Positions 48,011 through 62,197 of a stretch of DNA of 64,000 nucleotides are shown here, in pieces. The DNA is taken from positions 558,001-622,000 of the forward strand of contig NZ_QOVA01000001.1 of the NCBI RefSeq assembly GCF_003332275.1, written 5' to 3'. The DNA is from Edaphovirga cremea. Its GTDB lineage: Bacteria; Pseudomonadota; Gammaproteobacteria; Enterobacterales; Enterobacteriaceae. The notes under the pieces were generated by a model that was not told the DNA's origin, ran no database searches, and saw nothing but the letters and a program-made list of their open reading frames with translations. Every line of letters begins with the position of its first letter. Within the stretch, counting starts at the first letter, position 1. The translations under genes were made by a program, and so were the position numbers.

Positions 48011-48712
48011 TTATGTCATGTGGGGTAAAACTTGCGGCAACCAGCAATTGGCTGGTAGTGATTGACGCTGAAGCTCAGTAAGTTGCTGCAAAAAGTGGCG
48101 GCGGGGTATTTCTTTCGCTCCAAGTGACATAGTGTGAGGGTTGAGCACCTGACAGTCAATCAGTTCTCCGCCATGATGGGTAAAATGCTGGCAAAAAATC
48201 ATTAATGCGCTCTTTGAGGCATTAACCTGACGGCTGAACATTGACTCACCACAGAATAAGCGGCCCATTGCCACGCCGTACATGCCGCCTACCAACCGAT
48301 GCTCATCCCAGACTTCGATGGAATGCGCATGGCCCTGGCGATGTAATTGGTTGTAAGCCAGTTGAACGTCGGGACCTATCCAGGTGCCTTCGCTGCGTTC
48401 GTCCGCACAGGCGGCAATAACCTGCTCAAATGCCGTATTGAGCGTGAACCTGTAAGGGCAGTGGCGAAGAAAACGTTTCATACTGCGACTGATATGCACT
48501 TCGGTAGGGAATAAAACGGCGCGGGGATCCGGCGACCACCAAAGAATCATCTCGCCAGGATTGAACCAGGGGAAGACACCATAACGGTATGCTGACAACA
48601 GTCGGGCTGCAGAAAGATCGCCGCCAATTGCCAGCAAACCATTGGGTTCGCGCAAAGCACCCTCAGGCGAGGGGAACGCTATCGAATGGGAGGTGAGCTG
48701 CACGATACGCAT
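48011..48712 (-). CDS. aat: Leucyl/phenylalanyl-tRNA-protein transferase
   Basis: Aat transfers Leu or Phe from tRNA to proteins that begin with Arg or Lys, making N-degrons for ClpS-ClpAP. The protein has 233 residues (234 in E. coli). Matches include [57 protein letters not shown] and [18 protein letters not shown]. It lies between infA and cydC, the standard order. Confidence 0.96.
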   Translation of the reverse strand: MRIVQLTSHSIAFPSPEGALREPNGLLAIGGDLSAARLLSAYRYGVFPWFNPGEMILWWSPDPRAVLFPTEVHISRSMKRFLRHCPYRFTLNTAFEQVIAACADERSEGTWIGPDVQLAYNQLHRQGHAHSIEVWDEHRLVGGMYGVAMGRLFCGESMFSRQVNASKSALMIFCQHFTHHGGELIDCQVLNPHTMSLGAKEIPRRHFLQQLTELQRQSLPANCWLPQVLPHMT

Positions 48713-48754
48713 AAAAGCCCTCAGAAAGCGTTAAGGGAGCATTGGGCATAGATA

Positions 48755-50476
48755 TTATAGCCTCTGACAGAAATGATAATAGCGACCACGTTGGGCGAGT
48801 AAGGTCTCGTGGTTACCCTGTTCGATAACATCGCCATTATCCATCACGCAGATGCGATCCATATGCTCCAGCCCATACAGTCGATGGGTGATCAGGATTA
48901 ACGTTTTGCCCTGACAGTGCTGGCGCAACAAGGCCAAAATGTTCTGTTCGGTTTCTGCATCCAACCCTTCGGTAGGCTCATCAAGCAGAACCACCGGCGC
49001 ATTATGCAATAACGCGCGTGCTACGCCGAGACGTCGTTGTTCGCCACCCGAAAGCTGGCGGCCACCTTCGCCCAGCCAGGCATTCAATCCTTCATTGTCC
49101 AGTAAATTAGCCAGGCCAACTTTTTCGAGCACCGAACATAATTGATCGTCACCGCACTGTGGCGCAGCCATCAGCAGGTTTTCACGCAGTGTGGAGTTGA
49201 AAATATGTACACGCTGGGTCACAACCGACATCATCTGCCGCAACGTGGATTCCGCATAATCAGCCAGAGGTCGATCGTTGAGGAGAATTTTACCTGTCTG
49301 TGTATCCCATGCGCGCGTCAACAGCTGGAGCAGCGTAGATTTGCCACAACCGGTGCGCCCCAACAAGGCAATATGCTCACCGGCAGTCAGCGTCAGGCTG
49401 AGATTTTTCAATACGGGGAGCGGTTGTTCGGGATAAGTGAACGTGACGTCTTCGATGCGCAAAGTGACCTGTGAGGCAGAGGCCGGGCCTTGCGCCGGGA
49501 AGCTCACTTCTGGCGTTTGCGAAGTAATTTGTGTTACGCGTGTCGCGGATGCGATGACCTGACCAAGGTGCTGGAATGCGCCCGCAACCGGTCCCAATGC
49601 TTCAAATGCAGCCAGTGTGATAAAGACAAACAGCGCGATCAACGCACCCGGTTGGCTATTCCCACCGATGCCGCCAGCGGCCAGCCAGAGCATCAAGGTG
49701 ACGGTTAATCCGGTTGCCGCAATCATCAGCGCCTGCGCCAGCCCTGCCAGCGTCGCCTGCTGTTGCTGGCGTGCCATCCAGCGATTTTCAATATCAGTCA
49801 TTGCCTGGCGAAAGCGGTTGTGTGCACCGAAGACCACCAGTTCTGCCTGACCTTGTAACCAGGCCGTCAATAATGTCCGGTAATCACTGCGAAGCGCAGT
49901 CAGTTCCTGGCCGATGGGGTGCCCCGCGCGATAAAATATCAACGGCAACGCCGCCAGCAGGACCAGCATGATCATCCCCAGCGTCAGCGCCAGCGAGACA
50001 TCAAGGAAACTCAGGCCAAAAGTAACAACGGCAATAATTGCTACCGCGCTGATTAGGGGCGAAATCACCCGCAGGTAGAGGTGATCCAGCGTATCGACAT
50101 CAGCAACCAGCCGGTTCAGTAATTCAGCCTGCTTGAAACGGGCAATTCCCCCAGGCGAAAGCGGCATTATTTTCTGGAATGTAAATACCCGCAAATGCGA
50201 CAGCACACGGAACGTCGCATCATGACTGACGACGCGTTCGGCGTAACGTCCCGCCGTTCGGGCAATGGCCGCACCGCGTACACCTGCGGCAGGCAGCATA
50301 TAGTTAAAGGTATACAGACCCGCCAGCCCGGCCAGCGAAGAGGCCGCGAGGAACCATCCAGACAGGGTGAGCAAACCGATACTCGCCAGCAGGGTGACAA
50401 TAGCCAGCACGATCCCAAGGCTAATGCGGAACCAGTGGCGGCGATAAAGTGCCAGATAGGGCAGCAGAACACGCAT
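48755..50476 (-). CDS. cydC: Glutathione/cysteine ABC exporter subunit CydC
   Basis: CydC pairs with CydD in the inner membrane; the exporter supplies glutathione and cysteine to the periplasm and is needed for cytochrome bd and c assembly. The 573 residues equal E. coli CydC. About six membrane segments fill residues 1-320. The ATPase domain has Walker A GRTGCGKST, signature LSGGEQRRLGVARALL and Walker B VVLLDEPTEGLD. Its start lies two bp after the cydD stop. Confidence 0.97.
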   Translation of the reverse strand: MRVLLPYLALYRRHWFRISLGIVLAIVTLLASIGLLTLSGWFLAASSLAGLAGLYTFNYMLPAAGVRGAAIARTAGRYAERVVSHDATFRVLSHLRVFTFQKIMPLSPGGIARFKQAELLNRLVADVDTLDHLYLRVISPLISAVAIIAVVTFGLSFLDVSLALTLGMIMLVLLAALPLIFYRAGHPIGQELTALRSDYRTLLTAWLQGQAELVVFGAHNRFRQAMTDIENRWMARQQQQATLAGLAQALMIAATGLTVTLMLWLAAGGIGGNSQPGALIALFVFITLAAFEALGPVAGAFQHLGQVIASATRVTQITSQTPEVSFPAQGPASASQVTLRIEDVTFTYPEQPLPVLKNLSLTLTAGEHIALLGRTGCGKSTLLQLLTRAWDTQTGKILLNDRPLADYAESTLRQMMSVVTQRVHIFNSTLRENLLMAAPQCGDDQLCSVLEKVGLANLLDNEGLNAWLGEGGRQLSGGEQRRLGVARALLHNAPVVLLDEPTEGLDAETEQNILALLRQHCQGKTLILITHRLYGLEHMDRICVMDNGDVIEQGNHETLLAQRGRYYHFCQRL

Positions 50477-50478
50477 GA

Positions 50479-52245
50479 TTAAAGCTCCTTGCTGCGTTGG
50501 GCGAGAAGACCTGCGAAGAGGCCGGGCTGCTGACAGAGTTGCTGGTAGCTACCGCGTTCTAGCAGCTTGCCGTGGCTCATTACCCAAATCTCGTCATACT
50601 CCACGGTGTCTTCCAATTGATGGGTCACCAGCAAGGTGGTCTGACGCGTGGAGGCGGCATTAAGCGCCTGCATCACCCGATTCTCACTGTGCGCGTCAAG
50701 ACTGGCTGTCGGTTCGTCCAGCAACATCAACTGGCACGGACAGAGCAAGGCGCGAGCGACCGCCACCCGTTGCGCCTGGCCTACGGAGAGCCGTGCCGCG
50801 TTATCGCCGACGACGGTGTCAAGACCCTGTGGCAGCAACGGCAAAAATTCGCTGACCCAGGCGTGATCGACGGCAAGTTGCAACTGCTCTTCACCGGCAT
50901 CGGGGTGATTGAGCAGAATATTATCGCGCAGTGTAGGTGCGGGCAGATGGGGGTTTTGCCCAACCCAGCTCAGGTGTTGACGCCACGACTGCGGATCGAG
51001 TTCTCGCAATTCGTGTCCGTTCACTTTCAGCGAACCCTGATACGGCAGGAACCCCAATAAAAGATTCAGCAGAGAGCTTTTCCCTGCGCCGCTCAATCCC
51101 ACGATGGCCACACGCTGATTGGCTGCGAGGCTAAAGGTGAGCGGACCGGCCAAAAGCGTGCCTGAGGGGGAAAGAATCTGCAACTCATTGGCTTCCAATT
51201 GAACCGGCTGATCGACAGGAAGCACGCGTTGCCCTTTGCCCACGCTTTCAACTTCCGCACTGAGGAAGGTCAGTAGCGTTTCGGCCGCACCCACCGCCTG
51301 TGCTTTGGCATGGTAGAACGTACCGAGATCGCGTAGCGGCTGGAAAAACTCAGGCGCAAGTATCAACACCAGGAACCCTGCAAAAAGGGTAACGCTGGTG
51401 CCATAGCTGCCAAAATTCAGTTCACCCAAGTAGGAAAAACCAAAATAGACTGCGACAACGGCGATGGAAATAGACGCGAAAAACTCAAGGACGGCAGAGG
51501 AAAGGAAAGCCAGCCGCAACACTTCCATGGTACGGACGCGGAAATCTTCGGAGGTGCGGGCGATTTGATCCGTTTCTGCTTTGGCTCGGTTAAAAAGGCG
51601 CAGGGTGTCCAATCCGCGCAGGCTGTCGAGGAAATTGCCGCTTAGGCGTGCCAATGCCACGAAGTTACGCCGATTGGCATCTGCGGCCCCCATACCTACC
51701 AGTGCCATAAATAAGGGAATCAGTGGCGCGGTGGCAAACAGTATGACTGCTGCTGCCCAGTTTATTGGGAAGATGCAGATTAAAATCAGTAAGGGAATCA
51801 TCCCGGCAAGATACATTTGCGGTAAATAGCGGGAATAATACTCCTGCATATCTTCAATTTGCTCAAGAATAATCGTCGCCCAACTGCCCGCAGGTTTGCC
51901 CTGGATCCAGGCGGGCCCCAGCTGTTCCAGCCTGTCGAGCACCAACGCACGGATCTCCTTGCGTACCACTTTACCGCAGATGAACCCGACCTTTTCCCGC
52001 AGCCAGGCGATAATTGCCCGGGCGATGAAAGCGGCGGCAAGCAGGACAAAATCGGTGATCAACGCATCTCTGGGAGCCTGTTCAATAATGAGCGCGTGGA
52101 GTAAAAAAGCCATCAACCACGCCTGGGCGATAATCAACAAGCCACTTAACAGACCCAATAACATGGAAAGGCGAAGCCATCGCTTCGACAATGCACTTTG
52201 CTTTTTCAGCCAGTGGATCAACTCTTGTTGTCTGGTTTTATTCAT
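50479..52245 (-). CDS. cydD: Glutathione/cysteine ABC exporter subunit CydD
   Basis: CydD is the partner of CydC. The 588 residues equal E. coli CydD. The membrane domain is at about 20-320, and the ATPase domain has Walker A GLSGAGKSS, signature LSVGQAQRVAVARALL (the usual LSVGQ variant of CydD) and Walker B LMLLDEPTASLD. The operon start is 252 bp from the trxB stop. No FNR or Arc site is obvious in that gap. Confidence 0.97.
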   Translation of the reverse strand: MNKTRQQELIHWLKKQSALSKRWLRLSMLLGLLSGLLIIAQAWLMAFLLHALIIEQAPRDALITDFVLLAAAFIARAIIAWLREKVGFICGKVVRKEIRALVLDRLEQLGPAWIQGKPAGSWATIILEQIEDMQEYYSRYLPQMYLAGMIPLLILICIFPINWAAAVILFATAPLIPLFMALVGMGAADANRRNFVALARLSGNFLDSLRGLDTLRLFNRAKAETDQIARTSEDFRVRTMEVLRLAFLSSAVLEFFASISIAVVAVYFGFSYLGELNFGSYGTSVTLFAGFLVLILAPEFFQPLRDLGTFYHAKAQAVGAAETLLTFLSAEVESVGKGQRVLPVDQPVQLEANELQILSPSGTLLAGPLTFSLAANQRVAIVGLSGAGKSSLLNLLLGFLPYQGSLKVNGHELRELDPQSWRQHLSWVGQNPHLPAPTLRDNILLNHPDAGEEQLQLAVDHAWVSEFLPLLPQGLDTVVGDNAARLSVGQAQRVAVARALLCPCQLMLLDEPTASLDAHSENRVMQALNAASTRQTTLLVTHQLEDTVEYDEIWVMSHGKLLERGSYQQLCQQPGLFAGLLAQRSKEL

Positions 52246-52430
52246 CAGTCAATCAGTCTGCGCAGGAGATGCATTGGAACAAATGCACGGTGTTGGTATG
52301 CAGCATTATAGTAACTACATGATTTCTAAAAGGCTCCCTACTTTACAGAATGCCTTTTCCCCTTGCCGTAAACATCCGATGTCAAACGACGGGCACATGT
52401 TACCTCGTCATGCGCTTTACTGAAAATATT

Positions 52431-52455
52431 AAGGCGACCCGGAGGTCGCCTTTTT
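52431..52455. terminator. Hairpin terminator downstream of trxB
   Basis: AAGGCGACC (52431-52439) pairs perfectly with GGTCGCCTT (52444-52452) around CGGA, with five T on the plus strand and a weaker AT-rich tail on the minus strand. It lies 44 bp past the trxB stop and before the cydD promoter. Confidence 0.7.
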
Positions 52456-52496
52456 AACATTTTGAGCGTGAATAGAGATCCCGCTGGCAAAATGAC

Positions 52497-54159
<1,663 letters not shown>

Positions 54160-54654
54160 ATGGCAGACAACAAAAAACGACCGGGAAAAGATCTCGACCG
54201 CATAGACCGTAACATCCTTAACGAATTACAGAAGGATGGACGGATCTCTAACGTTGAGCTTTCAAAGCGGGTAGGCTTATCCCCTACGCCATGTCTGGAA
54301 CGCGTTCGCCGTTTGGAACGTCAAAATTTCATTCATGGTTATACCGCATTGCTCAATCCTCATTATCTGGACGCATCGCTGTTGGTATTTGTTGAGATTA
54401 CTCTCAACCGTGGCGCGCCGGATGTATTTGAGCAATTCAATGCAGCCGTACAAAAGCTTGAAGACATTCAGGAATGTCATCTGGTATCCGGCGACTTCGA
54501 CTATCTGTTGAAAACCCGCGTACCCGATATGTCCGCTTACCGTAAATTGTTGGGTGAAACATTGCTCCGCCTGCCAGGCGTCAATGACACCCGTACTTAT
54601 GTGGTAATGGAAGAAGTGAAACAGAGTAACCGCTTGGTCATTAAGACCCGGTAA
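54160..54654 (+). CDS. lrp: Leucine-responsive regulatory protein Lrp
   Basis: Lrp is a global regulator of amino acid metabolism, pili and transport; leucine modulates its activity. The 164 residues equal E. coli Lrp and the sequence is nearly identical ([60 protein letters not shown]). The HTH occupies residues 25-60, the RAM ligand domain 70-150. I chose ATG 54160 by this match. It is followed by a hairpin terminator, then ftsK. Confidence 0.98.
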   Translation: MADNKKRPGKDLDRIDRNILNELQKDGRISNVELSKRVGLSPTPCLERVRRLERQNFIHGYTALLNPHYLDASLLVFVEITLNRGAPDVFEQFNAAVQKLEDIQECHLVSGDFDYLLKTRVPDMSAYRKLLGETLLRLPGVNDTRTYVVMEEVKQSNRLVIKTR

Positions 54655-54713
54655 AGGCGCAGGTGCAAAACCTGAAAAAATTCGCTACACTCCTGTTTAT
54701 CTATACAGCCATG

Positions 54714-54741
54714 GCACCGGGAAGGCTTTCCGGTGCTATTG
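54714..54741 (+). terminator. Terminator after lrp
   Basis: GCACCGG (54714-54720) and CCGGTGC (54730-54736) pair, with GAA/TTT extending the stem, followed at a short distance by five T. It is 60 bp past the lrp stop. Confidence 0.7.
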
Positions 54742-54775
54742 CTTTTTCAGTCAACAGGAACCTGGAGAGCCTTTC

Positions 54776-57700
54776 TTGAGCCAGGAATATACAGAAGATA
54801 AAGAAGTTACCCTCAAAAAACTCAGTGGGAGCCGTCGTTTACTCGAAGCCTTACTGGTTGTGGTAGCCATTTTTGCCATTTATCTCATGGCAGCATTAGT
54901 CAGTTTCAACCCTTCTGATCCAAGTTGGTCACAAACTGCGTGGCATGAGCCTATCCATAATCTGGGTGGCGGTGTGGGTGCATGGATGGCCGACACACTA
55001 TTTTTCACCTTCGGCGTATTGGCTTATGCCATACCACCTATCATGCTTATTCTCTGCTGGACAGGATTTCGTCAGCGTGAAAATGGCGAATACATTGATT
55101 ACTTTACCCTTTCTCTGCGGTTGATCGGCACGCTGGCGTTAGTTCTGACGTCCTGTGGTATGGCTGCGCTCAACGTGGATGACCTCTATTACTTCGCTTC
55201 CGGCGGGGTGATTGGCAGTTTGCTCAGTAATGCGATGGCGCCATGGCTCAATAATATTGGTGCCACCCTGGCCTTGCTTTGCGTCTGGGCTGCGGGATTG
55301 ACTTTGTTTTCCGGTTGGTCGTGGCTGACAATTGCAGAAAAAATTGGCGGTGTAGTGCTCGGTACCGCGACGTTCATGACCAACCGTTCACGTCGGGATG
55401 ACGATTACGATGAGGATATCCACGATAACGAGGATATTCTGGTTGATGATGAGCCGAAGAAAACTGTCGAGTTTTCTTCGGTGGCGGCAGAGAGCAATGA
55501 GGACGATGATGATGTCTTGTTCTCCGCCCCATCGGTCACCGACACGACTCCTCTGGTAACGGGCAACCAGCCAGTGGAAGATGCACAGCAAAGTACATCG
55601 CAGCCGGTACTGGCCGATGTGGCGCAATCTGTTGCAGCCCTGACGGCGCAGCCGTCCGTGGAGGCGAATGCTCAACCAGCGGCGACCCCTCCTCTCTATA
55701 GCTTTGAAGTGCCTGATGAGGCGGTAAACCCTCCGCAACAGACGCCTGCACCTGTTCAACCGCGCCAGCAAGCGCCAGTTTTCGATGCTGACGATGAGGG
55801 ACCGCGACTGGGCGATTGGAATTCACCTGAGAGCAATACCCGTTCTCCCTTTGATTTCAGCGCGTCGCAACAGCGTGACAGCCATGACGTTGATATGCCG
55901 ACGTTTTCACCGGATTTCGAACCGTTTTCCAGTCAAGCTGGGCAGCGTTCGTCGCAAGCAGCGGGTGTCGCGGGCGCTGCCGCAGCTACCTTTATGCCTG
56001 CATTCAGTGCGGTGAGTGAAGGCAATTCACAGGTTAAACAAGGTATTGGCCCGGAATTACCGCGACCTAACCCGGTACGAATCCCTACGCGGCGCGAACT
56101 GGCATCATTTGGGATCAAACTGCCTTCCCAACGTGCTGCGGAACAAAATGACAATACAAGTGATGATTATCCGCACGACAATTCCATATTGTCGGCTGAG
56201 CCACTGACTTCAGCGACAGATGCCCCCACGGCAGCAGAAGATGAACAGGCAATGCAGGAAGCGGCATTGCGTCAAGCTTACGCGGAACAGCAACAAGAAC
56301 GCTACGGCGAGCCATTTGCTGTTGAGCCTGATGACGAAGCGGCACTGCAGGAAGCTGCGTTGCGTGAAGCATTTGCGGCGCGTGAGCAGGAGCGTTATCA
56401 ATCCGAAACGCCAGTACGTCCTGAACTTGGCATCACTCCAACACCATCAGGAGTGCGGCAGGATGTTGATACGCGAAATGCGTATAGCTTCTCACCGATG
56501 GCTGACTTGGTTGATGATACGCCAGTGGAGCCTCTGTTTACCTTATCCCCACAACCTGAAGAACCGCGAACGCAGCAAAACTTCCAGCAAACAGAGGAAG
56601 AATTTGACGACTACGGACAGGATGATTATCCGGCGCGGTCTAACGCCACCTCTGCTGATGTGAATCAATCCACGGGTTGGCGCGATATTCCGCAAACAGA
56701 GGTGTATCAGCCTGACTCCGAATATGAGCCTCCGTCGCAATCCTCCGCTGCGGTGAACCCTGAAATGGACAGTCTGTTCCATCCATTCCTGGTGCGCCAT
56801 GAACAGCCGCTGGAGAAACCGACAACACCGTTGCCGACCCTGGACTTGCTGACCGCGCCACCTGAAACCGAAGAACCGGTTGACATGTTCGCGTTGCAGC
56901 AGACAGCACGTCTGGTTGAAGCCAGATTGGCCGATTACCGTGTCAAAGCCGATGTGGTGGGGATCTCCCCAGGCCCGGTTATCACCCGTTTTGAGTTGGA
57001 TCTGGCGCCAGGCGTTAAAGCGGCTCGTATCTCCAATCTGTCGCGCGACCTTGCACGTTCGCTCTCAACAACGGCGGTGCGTGTGGTTGAAGTGATCCCG
57101 GACAAACCTTATGTCGGTCTGGAACTGCCAAACAAACATCGTCAAACGGTCTATCTGCGTGAAGTGCTGGATTGCGCCAAGTTCCGTGATAATCCATCGC
57201 CGCTGGCGGTAGTGCTGGGTAAAGACATCTCCGGTCAGCCAGTCGTGGCCGATCTGGCAAAAATGCCTCATTTGCTGGTCGCGGGTACCACTGGTTCAGG
57301 TAAATCGGTTGGTGTGAATGCGATGATTATCAGCATTCTGTATAAAGCCACGCCGAAAGAAGTGCGCTTTATCATGATCGACCCGAAAATGCTGGAGCTG
57401 TCGGTGTATGAAGGTATACCGCATCTGCTGACGGAAGTGGTGACCGACATGAAAGATGCGGCGAATGCGCTGCGCTGGTGTGTCGGGGAGATGGAGCGTC
57501 GCTATAAGCTGATGTCAGCGCTGGGAGTCCGTAATCTGGCAGGTTACAACGAGCGTGTCATGCAGGCTGATGCGATGGGCCGACCGATTCCCGATCCGTT
57601 CTGGAAACCCAGCGACAGCATGGGAATGACGCCCCCAGTACTGGAAAAATTGCCTTATATCGTCGTTATGGTCGATGAGTTCGCCGATCTGATTATGGCC

Positions 57701-58303
57701 GTGGGCAAGAAGGTTGAAGAACTGATCGCGCGTTTGGCGCAAAAAGCGCGTGCGGCAGGTATTCACTTGGTGTTGGCAACACAGCGACCGTCTGTGGATG
57801 TCATCACGGGACTGATTAAAGCGAATATTCCAACGCGAATTGCGTTCACGGTTTCAAGCAAAATCGACTCGCGTACCATTCTCGATCAAGGCGGTGCGGA
57901 ATCTCTGCTGGGTATGGGGGACATGCTGTATATGGCGCCAAACTCCTCTATTCCAGTACGTGTGCATGGCGCGTTTGTGCGCGATCAGGAAGTGCATGCG
58001 GTGGTTCAGGACTGGAAAGCACGCGGTCGCCCCGAGTACATCGACAATATCATCACTGCCGGTGATGATGGCGAAGGTGGCGGAGGGATTGACAGCGATG
58101 AAGAGTTGGATCCTCTATTTGATCAGGCGGTGGCGTTTGTTATTGATAAACGTCGGGCATCGATTTCCGGTGTGCAGCGTCAGTTCCGTATCGGTTACAA
58201 CCGTGCCGCGAGAATCATCGAGCAAATGGAAGCGCAAAGTATCGTGAGTACGCCGGGTCATAATGGCAATCGGGAAGTGCTTGCTCCTCCATCACACGAA
58301 TAG
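54776..58303 (+). CDS. ftsK: DNA translocase FtsK
   Basis: FtsK couples division to chromosome segregation: it is a septal membrane protein that pumps DNA and activates XerCD recombination at dif. The protein has 1175 residues (1329 in E. coli). Four membrane segments lie in residues 25-180, a Pro/Gln/acid-rich linker at about 200-700, the motor with Walker A GTTGSGKS at 837-844 and Walker [14 protein letters not shown], and the KOPS-reading gamma domain ([20 protein letters not shown]) at the C-terminus. The linker contains two copies of a 25-30 residue helix ([21 protein letters not shown], then [22 protein letters not shown]). The start is TTG, as in E. coli, with GGAGAG seven bases upstream. 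Confidence 0.97.
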   Translation: MSQEYTEDKEVTLKKLSGSRRLLEALLVVVAIFAIYLMAALVSFNPSDPSWSQTAWHEPIHNLGGGVGAWMADTLFFTFGVLAYAIPPIMLILCWTGFRQRENGEYIDYFTLSLRLIGTLALVLTSCGMAALNVDDLYYFASGGVIGSLLSNAMAPWLNNIGATLALLCVWAAGLTLFSGWSWLTIAEKIGGVVLGTATFMTNRSRRDDDYDEDIHDNEDILVDDEPKKTVEFSSVAAESNEDDDDVLFSAPSVTDTTPLVTGNQPVEDAQQSTSQPVLADVAQSVAALTAQPSVEANAQPAATPPLYSFEVPDEAVNPPQQTPAPVQPRQQAPVFDADDEGPRLGDWNSPESNTRSPFDFSASQQRDSHDVDMPTFSPDFEPFSSQAGQRSSQAAGVAGAAAATFMPAFSAVSEGNSQVKQGIGPELPRPNPVRIPTRRELASFGIKLPSQRAAEQNDNTSDDYPHDNSILSAEPLTSATDAPTAAEDEQAMQEAALRQAYAEQQQERYGEPFAVEPDDEAALQEAALREAFAAREQERYQSETPVRPELGITPTPSGVRQDVDTRNAYSFSPMADLVDDTPVEPLFTLSPQPEEPRTQQNFQQTEEEFDDYGQDDYPARSNATSADVNQSTGWRDIPQTEVYQPDSEYEPPSQSSAAVNPEMDSLFHPFLVRHEQPLEKPTTPLPTLDLLTAPPETEEPVDMFALQQTARLVEARLADYRVKADVVGISPGPVITRFELDLAPGVKAARISNLSRDLARSLSTTAVRVVEVIPDKPYVGLELPNKHRQTVYLREVLDCAKFRDNPSPLAVVLGKDISGQPVVADLAKMPHLLVAGTTGSGKSVGVNAMIISILYKATPKEVRFIMIDPKMLELSVYEGIPHLLTEVVTDMKDAANALRWCVGEMERRYKLMSALGVRNLAGYNERVMQADAMGRPIPDPFWKPSDSMGMTPPVLEKLPYIVVMVDEFADLIMAVGKKVEELIARLAQKARAAGIHLVLATQRPSVDVITGLIKANIPTRIAFTVSSKIDSRTILDQGGAESLLGMGDMLYMAPNSSIPVRVHGAFVRDQEVHAVVQDWKARGRPEYIDNIITAGDDGEGGGGIDSDEELDPLFDQAVAFVIDKRRASISGVQRQFRIGYNRAARIIEQMEAQSIVSTPGHNGNREVLAPPSHE

Positions 58304-58316
58304 ATTTGACCTTGAG

Positions 58317-58336
58317 GGGCCGCTTTTGCGGCCCTT
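58317..58336 (+). terminator. Hairpin after ftsK
   Basis: GGGCCGC (58317-58323) pairs with GCGGCCC (58328-58334) around TTTT. The T run after it is short, so it may be a weak terminator before lolA. Confidence 0.6.
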
Positions 58337-58483
58337 ATGCAAAGAAGCGTAAAACCCTCAACTTTGAGACGATTAACCTACCGCTGACAAATCAGCTTCA
58401 GCTAAAGTTGCATATCGGTTTTTGGAATTTCAATCACCAATCGAATCAGCGGTAGTCATGGAATTCACGAGGTAACGGTAATA

Positions 58484-59095
58484 ATGAAAAAATTGCTAAT
58501 TGTTGGTTGTCTGCTTACGGCTTTTACTTCCGCCTCAGTATTGGCGGATGCCAGCAGTGATTTAAAAGGTCGTTTGGGAAAGATGAACAGTTTCCATGCC
58601 AGCTTCACCCAGAAAGTGACCAGCGATGACGGAGCTGCAGTACAGGAAGGCGAAGGTGAATTATGGGTGAAACGCCCAAATTTATTCAACTGGCATATGA
58701 CTTCACCGGATGAAAGTGTTTTGGTTTCTGATGGCAAGACGTTGTGGTTCTATAATCCCTTTGTTGAACAAGTTACCGCTACCTGGCTTAAGAATGCGAC
58801 CGGTAATACGCCATTCATGTTGATCACCCGTAATGACAGCAGCGACTGGGCTCAATATGATGTGAAGCAAAAAGGCGACGATTTTGAGCTGACGCCGAAA
58901 GCAGCAACGGGAAATCTCAAGCAGTTTGCCATTACCGTGACGCCGAGCGGCATCATCAAAAGTTTCACCGCAGTGGAACAGGACGGACAACGCAGCGCGT
59001 ATACCCTGAAGAGCCAGCAGAATGGCGCGGTAGACGCCGCGAAATTTACATTTACCCCGCCGAAGGGGGTGACGCTGGACGACCAGCGCCAGTGA
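58484..59095 (+). CDS. lolA: Outer membrane lipoprotein carrier LolA
   Basis: LolA carries lipoproteins across the periplasm from LolCDE to LolB. The 203 residues equal E. coli LolA. The signal peptide [21 protein letters not shown] is cleaved before [10 protein letters not shown]. Typical segments are [52 protein letters not shown] and [15 protein letters not shown]. It precedes rarA by seven bp, so the two are probably cotranscribed. Confidence 0.97.
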   Translation: MKKLLIVGCLLTAFTSASVLADASSDLKGRLGKMNSFHASFTQKVTSDDGAAVQEGEGELWVKRPNLFNWHMTSPDESVLVSDGKTLWFYNPFVEQVTATWLKNATGNTPFMLITRNDSSDWAQYDVKQKGDDFELTPKAATGNLKQFAITVTPSGIIKSFTAVEQDGQRSAYTLKSQQNGAVDAAKFTFTPPKGVTLDDQRQ

Positions 59096-59102
59096 GGTTT
59101 CT

Positions 59103-60446
59103 GTGAGTAATCTGTCACTCGATTTTTCCCAAAATGAGTTCCAGCCACTGGCCGCGCGTATGCGGCCAACAACGCTGGCACAATATATCGGCCAGCAGCA
59201 TTTGTTGACGCCGGGTAAGCCGTTACCGCGCGCCATTGAAGCGGGACAATTGCACTCCATGATTCTATGGGGGCCGCCTGGCACGGGGAAAACGACGCTG
59301 GCAGAATTGATCGGGCGTTATGGCCGTGCGGATGTCGAACGCATTTCTGCGGTCACGTCAGGCATTAAAGAGATCCGCGAAGCCATTGAACGTGCCCGTC
59401 AGAATCGCGATGCGGGACGACGGACTATTTTGTTCGTCGATGAGGTGCATCGCTTTAACAAGAGCCAGCAAGATGCTTTTTTGCCGCATATTGAAGACGG
59501 CACTATCACCTTTATCGGGGCGACCACCGAGAATCCCTCATTCGAACTCAACTCAGCCCTCTTGTCACGGGCCAGGGTCTATCTGTTGAAAGCTCTGACG
59601 CCAGAGGATATCGAAAAAGTTATCGATCAGGCGCTAAGCGACAGTGAACGCGGGTTGGGTGGTCAGAACATTGAGGTGCCAAAAGAGACCCGCCGCCTTC
59701 TTTCCGAGTTGGTGAATGGTGACGCACGTCGTGCATTAAACAGCCTGGAAATGATGGCTGACATGGCTGAGTTGGATGCGAAAGGAATTCGTACCCTGAC
59801 GCCTGAACTGTTGCGTGAAGTTTCTGGTGAACGCAGCGCCAGGTTCGATAATAAAGGCGATCGCTATTACGATTTAATCTCGGCGCTGCATAAGTCAGTG
59901 CGAGGTTCTGCGCCGGATGCTGCGCTGTATTGGTATGCCCGCATTATTACTGCTGGCGGCGATCCGCTGTATGTTGCCCGCCGTCTGCTGGCGATAGCGT
60001 CAGAAGATGTGGGAAATGCCGATCCGCGTGGTATGCAGGTGGCTATTTCCGCATGGGACTGTTTCACCCGCGTCGGCCCAGCGGAGGGTGAGCGGGCTAT
60101 CGCGCAGGCGATCGTCTATCTTGCCTGTGCACCGAAAAGCAACGCCGTTTATACCGCGTTCAAAGCCGCGATGCGCGATGCCAAAGAGCAGGCCGATTAT
60201 GATGTTCCCGAGCACCTGCGTAATGCGCCAACCAAATTAATGAAAGAAATGGGATTGGGTGCGGAGTATCGCTATGCACACGATGAACCGAATGCGTATG
60301 CCGCTGGTGAGATCTATTTCCCGAAAGAGATGGCACAAACGCAGTACTATTATCCATCTTCCCGGGGCCTGGAAGGCAAGATAGGCGAAAAGCTGGCATG
60401 GTTATCTGAACAGGATCAAAATAGCCCGACAAAACGCTACCGCTAA
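59103..60446 (+). CDS. rarA: Replication-associated recombination protein RarA (MgsA)
   Basis: RarA is an AAA+ protein related to the clamp loader and to eukaryotic WRNIP1; it acts at stalled forks with SSB. The 447 residues equal E. coli RarA. Walker [15 protein letters not shown] is at 57-70, Walker B is [20 protein letters not shown], and the C-terminal tetramerisation domain includes [20 protein letters not shown] and [20 protein letters not shown]. The start is GTG, 7 bp after lolA. Confidence 0.97.
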   Translation: MSNLSLDFSQNEFQPLAARMRPTTLAQYIGQQHLLTPGKPLPRAIEAGQLHSMILWGPPGTGKTTLAELIGRYGRADVERISAVTSGIKEIREAIERARQNRDAGRRTILFVDEVHRFNKSQQDAFLPHIEDGTITFIGATTENPSFELNSALLSRARVYLLKALTPEDIEKVIDQALSDSERGLGGQNIEVPKETRRLLSELVNGDARRALNSLEMMADMAELDAKGIRTLTPELLREVSGERSARFDNKGDRYYDLISALHKSVRGSAPDAALYWYARIITAGGDPLYVARRLLAIASEDVGNADPRGMQVAISAWDCFTRVGPAEGERAIAQAIVYLACAPKSNAVYTAFKAAMRDAKEQADYDVPEHLRNAPTKLMKEMGLGAEYRYAHDEPNAYAAGEIYFPKEMAQTQYYYPSSRGLEGKIGEKLAWLSEQDQNSPTKRYR

Positions 60447-61847
<1,401 letters not shown>

Positions 61848-61909
61848 TCCATTTCGCGACATATTGAGTCAGATCCTTCTTTTGTGAGTAGGGTTTGATG
61901 CTGTTTCTG

Positions 61910-61932
61910 AAAGCGCCTTCGGGCGCTTTTTT
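61910..61932 (+). terminator. Terminator after serS
   Basis: AAAGCGCC (61910-61917) and GGCGCTTT (61922-61929) close a TTCG loop, followed by more T. It is 63 bp past the serS stop. Confidence 0.93.
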
Positions 61933-62011
61933 GTTTCTAATTTTAAGCTTTGAAGCCATCTCACAGTTTTACATAAAACACATCGCGAGCCCGATCTATT
62001 CACTCTATTTC

Positions 62012-62025
62012 TTGATTGCAAGCAA
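62012..62025 (+). promoter_or_regulatory. FNR site upstream of dmsA
   Basis: TTGAT, TGCA, AGCAA matches the FNR consensus TTGATNNNNATCAA in nine of ten fixed positions. Its centre (62018.5) is 41.5 bp from a start near 62060, with TATCCT (62049-62054) as a plausible -10. E. coli dmsABC is an FNR target. The rest of the 350-bp serS-dmsA gap holds the serS terminator and no gene. Confidence 0.7.
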
Positions 62026-62197
62026 CATAAGTCACTCACATTGGCGATTATCCTTACAAAATGAATGGTTAATGGTTTAGCCATTTATAAACGGACCCAA
62101 TAATCCGTGTTGCTCATATACCGGAGCGTTCAGGTGTTGTAGATAACGGCATCAACGGCGCTCAGAGTTTCCCTGCCAGGGTAAATTGGAGTGAATT

